This document shows positions 32,986 to 44,900 of a DNA stretch of 64,000 nt, piece by piece. A program made the translations under genes and the position numbers. The notes under the pieces are model-generated. The model made no database searches, was not told the DNA's origin, and saw nothing but the letters and a program-made list of their open reading frames with translations. Numbering within the stretch: the stretch's first letter is position 1; the number at the start of each line of letters is the position of its first letter. The DNA is from Lineus longissimus (lineage: Eukaryota; Nemertea; Pilidiophora; Heteronemertea; Lineidae). The stretch covers positions 13,914,953 through 13,978,952 of the forward strand of contig NC_088324.1 of NCBI RefSeq assembly GCF_910592395.1, given 5' to 3'.

Positions 32986-34450
32986 ATGTTTTGTAGAATA
33001 TTTCATCGCCTGGGAAGATGGCGCTATGTTCTGTTGGCAATGTTTGTCATCATATTTTGTTATGAGCTTCGGTCAGCCTTGATGGACGATATAAATGGGT
33101 AAGTTTTATTTCATATGTGTATATACATGTAGTCTTAAACATCCATAAGAAGCTATTTGAAGTGCAGGTAGCAGCAAGCATGCAGGTTCGGTATCGCCAT
33201 CGCCCCCCCCCCCCCCTCATCGACGAGGAGTTTAAAGAATCTTTTTTATCTTCAGAACAACGGAACGGTTGAGAACTTCATGGCAGGATCCCCATGTTTT
33301 CAGAGAGTCGCTGAATGAAGTCAAGGCACCAAATTCGGATAACAGACATTGGATAGGTCTGAAAAGATTTGAAAGGATTGTCAAGAATGTTTCAGAAAGC
33401 GAATGCAAACCTATCCGAAACATCATGTTTCTGAAAGTTCACAGATGCGCTTCTAGCATGATTTCAAGTGTATTCCTCCGCTATGCCAGGAAACATAATT
33501 TGAATGTAGCATTGCCGCCACATGACTTCGGCCATATTGGTTGGCCGCAACCAATAGAAAAGCGGCACGTGTTTTTGCATAAGGAAATCAACGAGGCCAA
33601 CCTCGATCTCAATATCATTGCACATCATACCACTTACAAACGGAATACTGTACGATCTATGATGCCAAATGGGACAAGGTTGGTTGCAATTATACGGCAG
33701 CCATTGGCACAACTTCGTTCATCGCTCAACTTTTTTCGGGTTGCTTCATACCTCGGTCGCACCAACCAAGAGGCGATGTCGGAATTTTTAAACGATGCCG
33801 AGCATTTCGAAAGCAGGATGGATTTCGTTTTCAATGGCACAGCATATGGTAGCAGGTCCATCACGAAGAATTTTATGTCAATGGAATTTGGCCTTCATGA
33901 AGAAAATCTAGAACACGTTTCAGAAATTGCCGCATTTATAAAAGAGATTCAAAAAGATTTCCATCTGGTATTAATAAAGGAATATCTTTATGAATCTTTA
34001 GTCTTGCTAAGGCGTGTGCTGTGCTGGGATTTAGGTGATCTCCTGTTCATATTCTTAAACCGCCCAGACTATAAAATCGAATCTAATGGCTACTTCTCCC
34101 TCGTCAAAAAACACAAGGCCTGGAGTCGGGTAGATTACGCCCTATATGAACACTTCAATAAAACTTTATGGGAAAAAATTGCAGGCGAAGATGCAAGTTT
34201 TAAGACAGAAGTTGAACTTTTGATAGATATGAATGAACGAGTGAACAGGCTGTGTCACATTGGACGGGATGGGTCATTCATTCACGTTAGGGAATCTCAA
34301 TGGAGTAAAGCATTTACTTTCAGCAGGGAGTCGTGTCAAGATCTAGGTCGGAAGCCTGAGCTTTGGACACCTCTCTTGAAGACCCAACTCAAGGAGAAAC
34401 TACAGACACTTTCCCTAAAAAACGATTCGCCAGTTTCATCATTGCAGTGA
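32986..34450 (+). CDS. Galactose-3-O-sulfotransferase-like Golgi enzyme
   Basis: Two exons, 32986-33098 and 33256-34450, join in phase 2 to give 435 residues, close to the usual 420-490 of the family. The family transfers sulfate from PAPS to the 3-OH of galactose in glycolipids or glycans in the Golgi lumen. Exon 1 encodes a short basic tail and a hydrophobic anchor (YVLLAMFVIIFCY, about residues 14-26), the expected type II topology. Exon 2 has the 5'-phosphosulfate loop FLKVHRCASS (residues 96-105, with Lys98) and the 3'-phosphate motif RQPLAQLRSS (185-194), plus the family's HDFGHIGWP and HHTTYKR stretches. A start at 32986 is chosen because it supplies the anchor; starting in exon 2 would lose it. 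The acceptor substrate cannot be told. Confidence 0.88.
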
Positions 34451-35644
34451 TATTTGAACTGATGTTCTGCCCCACGCCTCGCAGTTGCAGGCATTCGGGC
34501 CTGACCCAACACGGTCCGTCTATTGCTCGCACCTCGGCCTTAATTCCCATTGTTCTACAGTCTTACAAAGGGTAACAATGTATCGGGGCAAATATTAATG
34601 ACATCGACTCGCACGAAACGGCTTTCCTGGGGGCCGAATTAGACCTAAATCAACAAGGGCAAATATAAGTTGTAGAATGTCATCCTTGAAGTGAAATGAA
34701 ATCGATTTATCCGTTAATTCTAAAAACCGCATGATCTTTAGGAAAATGACGATTTTATGACGTTTCCATCTTTTTTTCATGTCTTTTGTTTTCTCTGCGC
34801 TGAGAAAAGCAATAGCAGGGTTGAAACCTTGATGTCATACATGTATGCAGGAGATAGGAAAGACAAAAGGTATGGTGAAATTTAGGCCTAAATGTCTCGG
34901 CTGCTATACGTTCTGGGCCCTTCTGACAAATATAAGTTTGAAAAGCGTGCCTTTTTCACTAGGCCGATACATATATTATGAAAGGCGACATGGCCTGTTT
35001 AGATTGAACAGCCGCGGGTTGAGCAGGCCAATATTCTATTGAACGGGGTCATCGAAACCAGGCCATCATTGCAGCTGATCAAAGCACTACACAGCTGCCA
35101 TACAACATATTCCGCATTTATTCAGTTTTCAGTATCGAAAAGCTGTGTGATATTCCGTGTTTTTCTCAGGAACCCTTGACCAGTTGACCTTGCCGCTAGC
35201 CCGGGTCCATCAGGTATAGGCCCTTGATTAGTATAGTATATACCGAAATGACAGTTGTGAGGTCATTTGTTTCGAATCCTGGAAAAGAAAGGCCATTTTG
35301 CACTGACACTAGATGTGCATGCAAGTTCAATGTCACATTGGACTGACATTGTGATATATTAGTATATTGAATCATTGAACGTCGGTGAACCACTAACCGG
35401 CCGGCATTATGGGCCGGTTTTGGTGTGGTAGCGGTAGTGGTGTGGTAGGGTAGGCCTACTAGCCTAGGTACATATGGGAGGGACATGATTTTGAAGCAGT
35501 GACAGAACCGTGATTTGGCCTATACTCCCAAAACAGTCCATTGCGTCATCATATCAAATGATGAGGGATGAGGCCGGTCCATTGGGTCCGGAGTGTACAT
35601 TTGGCCTTGCTTTCTTTTGTCTGTCCCTCCAGTATGGTAGGTGA
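34451..35644. other. Intergenic, no gene seen
   Basis: Contains the 3' UTR of the sulfotransferase and the upstream region of the stress-protein gene. Short open frames on both strands show no recognisable domain. AGGCCTA-type words recur (for example around 35451-35466). Confidence 0.6.
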
Positions 35645-35666
35645 TGACGTCACGTGAAACCACGTG
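35645..35666. promoter_or_regulatory. CRE and twin E-boxes upstream of the stress-protein gene
   Basis: A perfect cAMP response element TGACGTCA (35645-35652) overlaps an E-box CACGTG (35651-35656), and a second CACGTG lies at 35661-35666. The cluster is about 150 bases upstream of the start codon. CREB/ATF and USF/MITF/TFE-type bHLH factors bind such sites; their use here is inferred from sequence only. Confidence 0.6.
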
Positions 35667-35810
35667 ACTCGTCAGCGTAACTCGCCAGAACGTGTCATGT
35701 GGGTCAACAACAATGGGCATGACGTACGTCTCGTGCATTCTGGCCAATACCACCACCAAATTCTTCCTTCTAAAAGGCTGCATTGTTTCAGACGATTTTC
35801 CGAGGCAGCA

Positions 35811-37252
35811 ATGGGTAACTATATGACCAACTACATGGCTTATGCCAGCAATTCTTCAGTGATGCCAACAGTTGAAGCTGCTACTGTTGATAATGAGAAA
35901 AAGGACAAGGAGTCGGAGCAGGACATGGGAGACAAAGTCATGGTTGCTATCGATCCCAGTAAGAATTGCGAAAAGGCATTTGATTGTGAGTATCCCGAGG
36001 CATCCCGTTCCACCCATTTTACTCGTCGGTGTGGCAAAAATGAAATCGCCACTGCCGCTTTTTTATAAGATTATGATTGACTAAGACTATGATAGCCTGA
36101 AGAATGAACATTCATATGGTCACATGAAGCCTCAAAATGTTGCTTCTGTAAGCGATGAATCTCTGCATGTTCAGGGAGATTTTTACACGGACTCTTTAGT
36201 AATAATTGCGAGAGGGATTTGGATAGAAAACATGCAAACGCCTTAGGCCTACTTTCCTTTTCGTGCTCTGACCTAATATACTGTGATGACATGGAACTCG
36301 ACTTCCTATCTTAATTTATCAAGTCCGAGCTTTTCTTGTGATAATTACCCCCCCCCCCCCCTTTCTTCCTCAGTTTACATGACCAAGTTGTATCGTCCTG
36401 GCGTACAGATCGTCTTTGCTCACACAACTGAACCACCTTACTATGGAGGGGCATCCGTCCTCGAGGGATTCGGGGGCTGGTATCGTAAGTTATCTTTTCA
36501 AAAGTTGGTAGATGGTGAAATTCATTTTAAGGGAATTATGGAAATGACGTTTTTGTGCGACAGGAAAGCAAAGCATTTAATTGCTATATTTTATTCATTC
36601 CTTCACTGATAAAATCCACCGCCGGTGAAACAAATTTCATCACTTTGATTGGACAATACTAGTATACGACCAAATGTCACCCAAATATTTTTTCCTTTTT
36701 GCAGAGTCGGAAACGAAAAAAGAATATGAAGCAATGTTGGCGATGAAGAGGGAACAAACTAACAAGTTACAGCATCATTATATAAACAAGCTCAAGTCTT
36801 ATGGCATTGATGTGAATGTAAGTACATTGTAACAGTGTGCAGCATTCGTCATTCCATTCTTATACATGTCATTAGTATTTTATTTTCTAAAAGTCGGGAA
36901 AATAAAATAAAAAATTCGATATACTACATACGTTGTACATCGTCGTTCCCCTTGCGAAATCTACGTTTTGTTCCGCATTTCAGTCTAATACCGTACATGT
37001 CATAATTGCTTTGTGGCCTTTTTTCAAATCCAGAATAAAGATGCCTACAGGTGTCGTTGCATGGAGTATGGTGGCAATGCCGGGGAAGCACTTGTCCAGA
37101 TCGCTGACGAAGAGCAGCCGATGATGATCGTGATGGGCTCCAGGGGTCTGGGTGTCTTGCGGAGGACCATTCTAGGAAGTGTGAGCCATTATGTGATGGA
37201 AAATGTAGACTATCCCGTTTTGGTTCATAAAGCGAAAACGTGGCTAGAGTGA
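35811..37252 (+). CDS. Universal stress protein (UspA family)
   Basis: Four exons, 35811-35985, 36374-36484, 36705-36817 and 37034-37252, give 205 residues. The UspA fold is a Rossmann-like alpha/beta domain that often binds ATP; animal members outside vertebrates and arthropods are known but poorly understood. Visible landmarks are the first strand VMVAIDPSKNCEKAFD, the second strand GVQIVFAHTTEP, and the ATP-loop GSRGLGVLRRTILGS at residues 168-182, which fits G-x2-G-x9-G-S exactly, followed by VDYPVLVHK. An acidic, non-conserved N-terminal tail of about 45 residues precedes the domain; the ATG at 35811 is the first in frame. The acceptor of exon 2 uses a 14-C polypyrimidine tract. The product is expected in the cytosol, with no signal peptide. 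Confidence 0.92.
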
Positions 37253-38218
37253 TGATACATGCAATTCAAAATGACGGTGCTACTGCAAGATGGTAGTCAA
37301 GTGCCATTTTTGTGAGAATTGAGTTGTATGACAACGTAGCTTTCTCCAGGTATGGTCTGAATGCATTATTGTAGACTGGCCTAAAAAGCAGTGTGAAACA
37401 TTAAACTTGGCTCCCCTAATGCATTTTCTATTCGCCTTATCATTGTCTTAACCAATTCTCTCGAAAGAAAAACGGTGCACTTGACCATCTTCTTATAGCA
37501 TCTTCAGTTTAATATCTAGAACTGTATCTGTTTGTTATTGTTTACCGATAAAGGCAATTGAACTAATAAATTTGTCTTCAAACCAACTCGACACTCGATT
37601 GATAGAAACAGAGATTGTGATATGCTAACTTCGGGTAGTCAGTCCTACACATCTGCTCTGCTTGTTGTGGCTTGCGCGCCATTAATTGGTATTTGTAAAC
37701 TAGTAAACTGTAGTATGTCATTTATGCAACACTGTATGATGCATTGTTGAGTGCTTGAGAGATCAGCACACTTTTGCCGATAACCCTGTACATTTGCCAG
37801 ATTGTTCCGACAGCTGCATGATGTGCCATTATGAATAAACATTCCTATGTTAATGTTTAAAAATTCTGTGCCTTCATCTTGTTAGACACCAAGTTCCCCT
37901 TCTCTTACATACTGGTTCAGAAAACATGCTTTTTATAGGAGAACCTGGGAAAGTTATGAATACCTTTTCTTGACATCAGCCTGCCTAACGAAGTCGCCGG
38001 TGTTCGAGAGCCGCTGCATGGTTTCTGACCTGATGATCCTTTGCAATTAATCTGATTAATCTAGCAGCAACAGCAAGAGATGTCAGTGACCGAAGTATTT
38101 GCTCTATCAATGTTGGTCATCTATGAGAAGGGGATAATGTTTTCAAAAGATTCACCTGCAGCAAAGGAAACGTAGGTTGTTGATCTCGACTTCAGTTTTG
38201 GAATCCTGAAACAAAAAC
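37253..38218. other. 3' UTR and intergenic
   Basis: Contains the stress-protein 3' UTR and the upstream region of the receptor gene. No further coding sequence was recognised. Confidence 0.6.
37834..37839 (+). terminator. Poly(A) signal for the stress-protein gene
   Basis: AATAAA about 580 bases after the stop. A closer AATAAA at 37565-37570 could also be used. Confidence 0.55.
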
Positions 38219-41200
38219 ATGACTACCTACAAGGACCAGTACGACCTACACCTCCTTCGACCCACGTGCAATGAATCCCAAGCAGACGATGCCAATTGTT
38301 CAGCAGACGACAGCTACGGTTATGATTACTACTACGATTACTACACGTACGCCTCGGACTTGGTCCTCCCCGAGGCCTACGCCATACCCAGCATCTTCGG
38401 CTTCATCTTCGTGGTCGGGCTCGTTGGGAACAGCTTTGTCGTTTACGTCGTCCTGCGGAACGGCGCCATGAAGACAGTCACCAACCTGTACTTAGTAAAC
38501 CTAGCGGTAGCTGATCTTCTTTTCCTCGTGTTTTGCGTGCCGTTCACTGCCTGGCTGTACGTGCTTCCCAACTGGATATTCGGCGAACCCATGTGTAAGT
38601 AACCGTAACTTCTTTCCAATTCGTTTATTTGTCCTCCGGTTAAGGCTTATCGATCAACTCGAAAGAGGTTTCGCGGGGGTCGATGTGGTCATGATTTGCC
38701 TTCATAAGACAGAGAACAATGGGACCTTAAGCCTATTAAGTGCGAGCGGGTATTGTTTAAAGTCAATAGACTGTGTGTTGGGGCAAGGCCTGAATTCTTC
38801 TGCAAGGTACTCACCGTAATAAGGGCCAAAATAACGCAATGTCGTATCGTTTTTGTTATTCTATAACCTATACGTCTAGCTCGCCATAGAGGGTGGAAAA
38901 TTTTCCAGCTGTTTTCTAACATATGTACACACTCAACCGAATGTAAGTAATTTAGCTGTAAGATCTTCCGATCTTTTTGTGATATTTGGAACTTGAAAGT
39001 TGCTCCCCCTGGTCGGTTTGAACTGTTTTTAGCCTAAAATAAATTACATCTCGTGGGCCCATGCTGGCTCTTGCTCTCATGGCATTGTGGTCATCTTGCC
39101 AACGGCAACGTCATTGCGTCTCTAAGCAACGCAAAAGCCCTTGTCACGACAGGGGTAGTGTCCTAATCCAAACGATGTTCTACATTCTAAATTAAACCTT
39201 GGCTCCCGTAGATGATGTAGCAATCATGCATGTTTCCTGCATCTCTGCTTTCTCCATCGCTCTGAGAAGGGCGCTTGGTTTAAGTGACGGAGACTCAGGC
39301 TTTTACTGCTTGAACGACATTGATTCTTAGTCCCAGCAGATGCCAGAAAGTCCCGGCCTCAATGGCCCAAGCAGGCGCCCTGCTCGACGAGTAGCACAAA
39401 CTTCTCTCCAAGTCTACAAATGAGTTCCACCTTCCCAAGTTCTCCACGCCCCAAACTTGTGTTAAATTCAAGGAATACTTATTCCATGTAACGTTCCTAT
39501 TTATATCTTGATTCAGGTAAATTGACAAGTTATCTAATGGTTGTGACAATGGCAGTCAGCATCCTGACTTTAACTGCGATGGGACTCGAACGATACTATG
39601 CTATCGTCCACCCAGTCAGGTCAAGGGTTTACAGGTAGGTCTGGTGAGGAGACGAAACTCCTGAAAACGCGAGTCGGAACTAACGAGGCCTCTTTTTGAG
39701 CCGTCGTTTTGTAGTCCTATTTTCCCTTTTGGCAGAATCAGCCTTCACGTCACTCTAAAAATGGCCAGCGCAAGGTAACGCCAAGACAACGTGTTGCTAT
39801 ATTTTCGCCAAGGGAATCTTACCTGACCAAGATTGAAAGTATCCATGCCATCGCTTACCATTCTCACTTTGTTCTTGGGGCCCATGTAAACGGGGTACGC
39901 TCGGTCCTCTAGAACTATGATCGTCGTCTAATTCAATGCTTTTGATCTCTTTCAGAACTATTGAGACGACCCTGTGGGTCCTTGGATCCATCTGGGTGGC
40001 ATCGTTTCTTGTCTTGCTCCCCATACTTTTCGTCACCCAGGTGAGACAACACTTCGACTACGGTGGCTGGCAGAATTACTGCATGGAACACTGGTCAGTG
40101 CCCTTCCATAGGTAAGCGTATATTGTCGAATTAAGTAGGAGCCGAGGGCCGTCAGCGAGAGGGCCAGGGAAAATGGTCCTCGGGCTGTGGTTCTGGTCTT
40201 AAAAAAACCCACAAGACTTCAGCTCAGCAAGATGACTGGCTCTCTCAAAATATACACAGCTGGGCAAACACCGCCGCACAGGCAGCATATTGTTTTATGT
40301 GACAGGAATGCCGAAAACCTCTGCATGTAATGTTTACTTCTAAATTGGGTCATCGCTCCGCTTCAAATTTAAACTTATCATCAGTTACGGGAAGGGGGTA
40401 CCTCGACTGTCAACTTGGCCGAACATGATGGCGTAAAAAATGCTTTCTTCTCCGCAGGCAGATCTATACAGTCCTGGTGTTCACGCTGCTGTACATGCTC
40501 CCATTGATGGTAATCGCGGGGTGTTACCTTCTCATGGCAAGGAATCTCTGGTCCAGTGTCAGTCCGGAGGTCCTGGAGAACGAGTCTTGGGCAAGGTTGG
40601 TACCAGAGTTACATATTTTACTGTTCCCATCAATAGGGGACACTGTAACAGTTAGGGTGGTAACCAGTGTGGTGATTTACGTGATAGACTATGCACTGTA
40701 GTTGCTCTCCTGGAAAAAACTTACCATGTGTTGTCTATCACATGACTCCCCACACTGGTAACGAGTGTTTGAGTCGCCAATTGCCTGGAGTCTACACACA
40801 TAACACCTTGATAATTCAGCTTATCCTTTTCATCACATGCGAATGAATGAGAAAGTATTTTTGCAGGAGAATAAAGTCCCGTCGGAAGATCACCAAGATG
40901 GTTCTCATGGTGGTGGTCGTGTTCTGTATCTGTTGGCTCCCAATTCACACAATCAACCTCTGGAACGACTTTGGAATAACATCAGGTAAGGGTTACAGCG
41001 GAGGATCTGTAGTTGCCACTGGAACAATGCACTTAGTTAGGACGGTGCTCCTGTTCGCTCTCTGTTGGCTCTACATCGACATCATCGACCTCCGAGGGGT
41101 GACTTTGGAATACGTATATCAAATTGCGGGGAGAGGAGGAAGGGGGTGTTACCGAATCCATGAGCTGATGGGGCTCTCAAGGTGACTGTGTTCGGGATCT

Positions 41201-41660
41201 GCTGAGACTCTAATATACAGATCATGAATTTGTGGTACGACCTTGGAACAATTTCTGAATAATATTTTTCTTTGCAGAGAACGTGCTGATGTTCAAGTAC
41301 GTCCTGAAGATTCTCGCCCATTGCTTGTCCTACGCCAACAGCGCGGTCAATCCAATTATCTACTCCTTCCTCAGCGAAAACTTCAGAAAATGCTTCAAAC
41401 TGTCCTTCCTCGCCTGCGCCCGGAAGGTGACGCCGAAGGTCTTCACTGTAGGCGCACCCGGGACAGCCGTGGTAGAAGCTCCCCGGCGACAGTATCAGAA
41501 CCAACCGGCGTCCAGCAGCACCGAAGAGGATCACGTGAGATCGGAGGTGTGGGGCACGTGTACCAGTCACGGGAAGAAGGTCTACAAGCTGAAGGCCCGT
41601 GGACCGATCATGGAGGCTGTTGATGTTCTTCCGCTACGCCGTAAAACAAGCATTGTGTAA
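38219..41660 (+). CDS. Galanin/allatostatin-A-type neuropeptide receptor (class A GPCR)
   Basis: Six exons, 38219-38594, 39517-39634, 39956-40111, 40458-40595, 40867-40985 and 41278-41660, join to 429 residues. All seven membrane segments are present: NLAVADLLF in TM2, Cys126 at the top of TM3, E-R-Y (150-152) in place of D-R-Y, CWLPIHTINLWNDFG in TM6, and NPIIY (327-331) in TM7. The TM6-TM7 stretch, including AHCLSYANSAVNPIIYSFLS and ENFRK, is very like galanin receptor 1, the best single clue to the family. The N-terminus has two glycosylation sites (N18, N26) and a Tyr/Asp-rich patch at 33-44. Coupling to a galanin- or allatostatin-A-like peptide is a family inference. A related peptide receptor (for example QRFP-type) is the main alternative. 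Confidence 0.88.
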
Positions 41661-41889
41661 AATCTGCCCTCAAATGATCTTTGTCAATCATACCAATTGT
41701 TTACATTTCTTTCTCTGTGTAATTATTCATTGATGATGAAAAGGGCTAACATGAATGATATTAGAAAGAAGCAAAAACTGAAGTAAACAATACAAACACG
41801 TGTGACTCGGCTTTTAGTCACGAGGAGAATGTGTAGTATCAAGCAGTAACCTTGAATACAATATTTGGTGCCAAATGCATATCACATTG

Positions 41890-41895
41890 AATAAA
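41890..41895 (+). terminator. Poly(A) signal for the receptor gene
   Basis: AATAAA 230 bases after the receptor stop codon and only 29 bases before the stop codon of the opposing sirtuin gene (41924-41926), so the 3' ends of the two genes meet or overlap. Confidence 0.65.
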
Positions 41896-41923
41896 CCATA
41901 TTTGTGGGTTTCCTGTCATCCTG

Positions 41924-44900
41924 TCATTTTTTAGGTGTTGCTTGTGTCGAATTTCTCCTTGGTGCTGACGAAGCAGTAGATGCTTTGTAACCACCACCCA
42001 CCCCTGAAACAAAAGAAAGCAACAGAATATAGCAGGTAACAGTGGGTTCGTTTGCCCGATGCATCTCACTGTTTAGAACTGATCGCAACTGTCGCCGCTG
42101 CAATCACTGAATCTTTCAAAATTCTCACAGTTTACCTGCGATGACCACCGCAAACGAGCAACTATCGTCGCATGCGCGATTCAAATCGCTGCGACCAGCG
42201 ATCTTGATTGTAGCTTTCCCTCTTTCCCCAAAGCTTAAAAGCCTTCTGAGGGTGTGTTGATATTTTGACGTTTGGTATACTCACTTGATGTTGAGTTTCT
42301 CCGTTGTTGTGTTTTCGCCGGGAGAGGAGACTTCGTCGGAGTTTTATCTGGAAAGAGATAACACATGGCAAGCTGTTGTCAAACTTGACAAAGTATAAGC
42401 CCTCGATCCGCGAATCACCAATCTCATGGCAGCACTCGCGTTTAAATCAAATCAATTCACTGTATATTTCGCTTGGAGGAGATTCCGACTATTTATGTCA
42501 ATGATCCAACGTGTCGTCTCGTTTTTGGGATCTTTTGACTCGAAATAACCTGCTACCTTTTGTCAGACATGACGATTCCTTCTTCGAGCCAGTTGAAGAA
42601 GCAGCCTTGGTGTCGCCACTCTGTGGCGAAGGGCCCTTGAGCTTCGGTCGTTGATCTGAAGGGGCAGCTTCTGATTTTGGCCTGTGTTTTGCCGCGGCCT
42701 TCTCAGCTGCGAAGGCATCCACGCGAGCGTGCTCCGTCTTGATGAGTTCCCGGAGCTCCTCGCCCCAGCCAAGGGCATCAGCCAAAGAATAGCACCCATC
42801 GTCGCAGGAACCTTGCATGAACACATCCCTGGAACCATAGAATGTGTAACAGTACCACGATTGTAAAGTATATCCGACATGCACATAATCTTATCTGATA
42901 ATCATAGCTCGTCCTCATAAACTTTAGAACGAGAGTTGCTTTTCACTGCTTATAAAACGTATTCGTCTCAGACAAGGAACTGTTTCTGGAAACTTGGTCA
43001 GACCCAAGACGAAGTGACTTAGTCTTTCAGAGACTCAGTCTCCCCTTACCTGTAGTTGTCTTTTGAATCAAACTGTAAGCCGGACCCAAATCCCATCAAA
43101 GCAAAAAATGCATCACCCGTCTGTAAAATATAGGAAATATAGGATGATATTAAAAGATTGAAGGAAACAAACGCATAATCATATTAACAAGCCTGATAAG
43201 TTACCGAATTACAATGGTCTCGGGAGGAAATGGCATATTTGAGCTGCCAGTATAACCTTCCTACGATAATTTTCTAGCGATTTATTCGCCGTTTTGTCTC
43301 GGTTGTTTGCTGTCAAGTGTCACCATTTGCCGGTGGAGGCACAACTTCTTCCAGTCTTGTTTTTCTCAATCATTTTTAATCCTAAAAACATACTATTCTT
43401 AATAAGCCTCGGGGAAACCATGGCGTATAGTCTCAAATCAAAGATGGCCACCAAAATCCAAAATGGCTGCCAAATATTTCCCGCCACGAGTTTCAGCTGA
43501 ATGGAGGAGGCGGCTCTACTTACTCCCTCTTTCTCCTTGTTAATCATTAATCTTGGTGTCGTTTCTGGGACACTGTTGAAAAAGAGAAGCATTATAGCCT
43601 AGTGGTTGACACTGCAGCAATGGGGCCCGGGTTCGATTCCGGGCGAACCCAGATTTGTATCTCTAGATGAGCCGGCCTGAACTATATGATTCCTGGCATA
43701 GAGAAAATAAGCACATCAATCTCTTTGAAAACAATCTGTTATGATGCCACTGCCAATGATACAGTAACACTTACTTTGAAACCAATCTGTTAAATGGCGC
43801 CACTGCTAATGATGTGCCGAGAATAATCAGCAGGTCACAGGCTGGACAATCCTGGAAACACAAAAATGGTACGTGGGGATATTCCTCTTTGTCAGGGTTT
43901 TTTTAAGGTAAATACTATAGACAGGAACCCAATATCTTAGATAGCAGCTTTCAGCTCTCATTTTGGGGGCATGCATATTATTCTTGGTGAACTTACCTCA
44001 CTTGCTTTATCGAAAAAAGGGAATGGAAGGTTTTCGCCGAACATGACTATATCTGAAATGTGAAGATAAGAAGCGTGAAATCATTTTGAGAGCTTGATAA
44101 CTCCTTCGCCGTTTCGAAGAGCTTCATCGTGTGTCTATCAACCCGCGCCTCGATTATGATAGAGTGAAAAAAACTAGTTATTTTAGTTCAACAACTCCCT
44201 CCTTGGTGGCCAAATATGCTCCATACAATGCTGCCATCTTAGATATAATTGACGAACTGAAACTATTCTTTAATTTTAGCTCAGTTGACAGGAGTTTCTA
44301 GTACCGTTACTAGTGTCAATGTAGTATGCAGTTTTTATTTTTATCCTTTTTGGTGTCAAAAATGTCCGAATTCGATGGCAACCAACATTCAGGCTTACCT
44401 GGTCTTATGATCCCATCACAACCATTCTGAACACATTTGGGAATTTTGTCCTTTTTGACAGCCTCTGGAAAGTAGAATTGCATGTCGGATTTATAGAGCC
44501 TTAACTGGTTACCAGACAAATGATAGGACTAGTTTCCGGGGGAGGGAGAGCATTTGATATCGCCACACCGGATCTTCGTCAACTCTTGGACAGTTCCTTC
44601 TCCGACGAGATCTTAACATGCATATGTCGTGGTGAGATTCTAAACAAGATTTTGATCAGAACCTCGGCAAAAGTTTCATCCCCTGCCGAAACCTACCAAG
44701 GCACCAGTTCCATGTGTACTCCTCATAACACTTCTGGCAGTAACAGTTATGGTAGTTGCCGTGAACTTGGACGAGTTTCTCAGGAGACTGGCCAGCAAGT
44801 CGCTCAAGGTTGTCAATATTCTGAAAGGAATCCGCCATTAAGATGTAAGAAAGAAGGATTTCGACCACTCAGAAGTTTTAGAATATTCATCACCGTTGTA

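Noticed and set aside
33232-33864. Minus-strand frames across the sulfotransferase
   Set aside because: They are shadows of the intact plus-strand gene.
43596-43654. Functional tRNA gene
   Set aside because: The A and B boxes are too close and the anticodon arm is missing.
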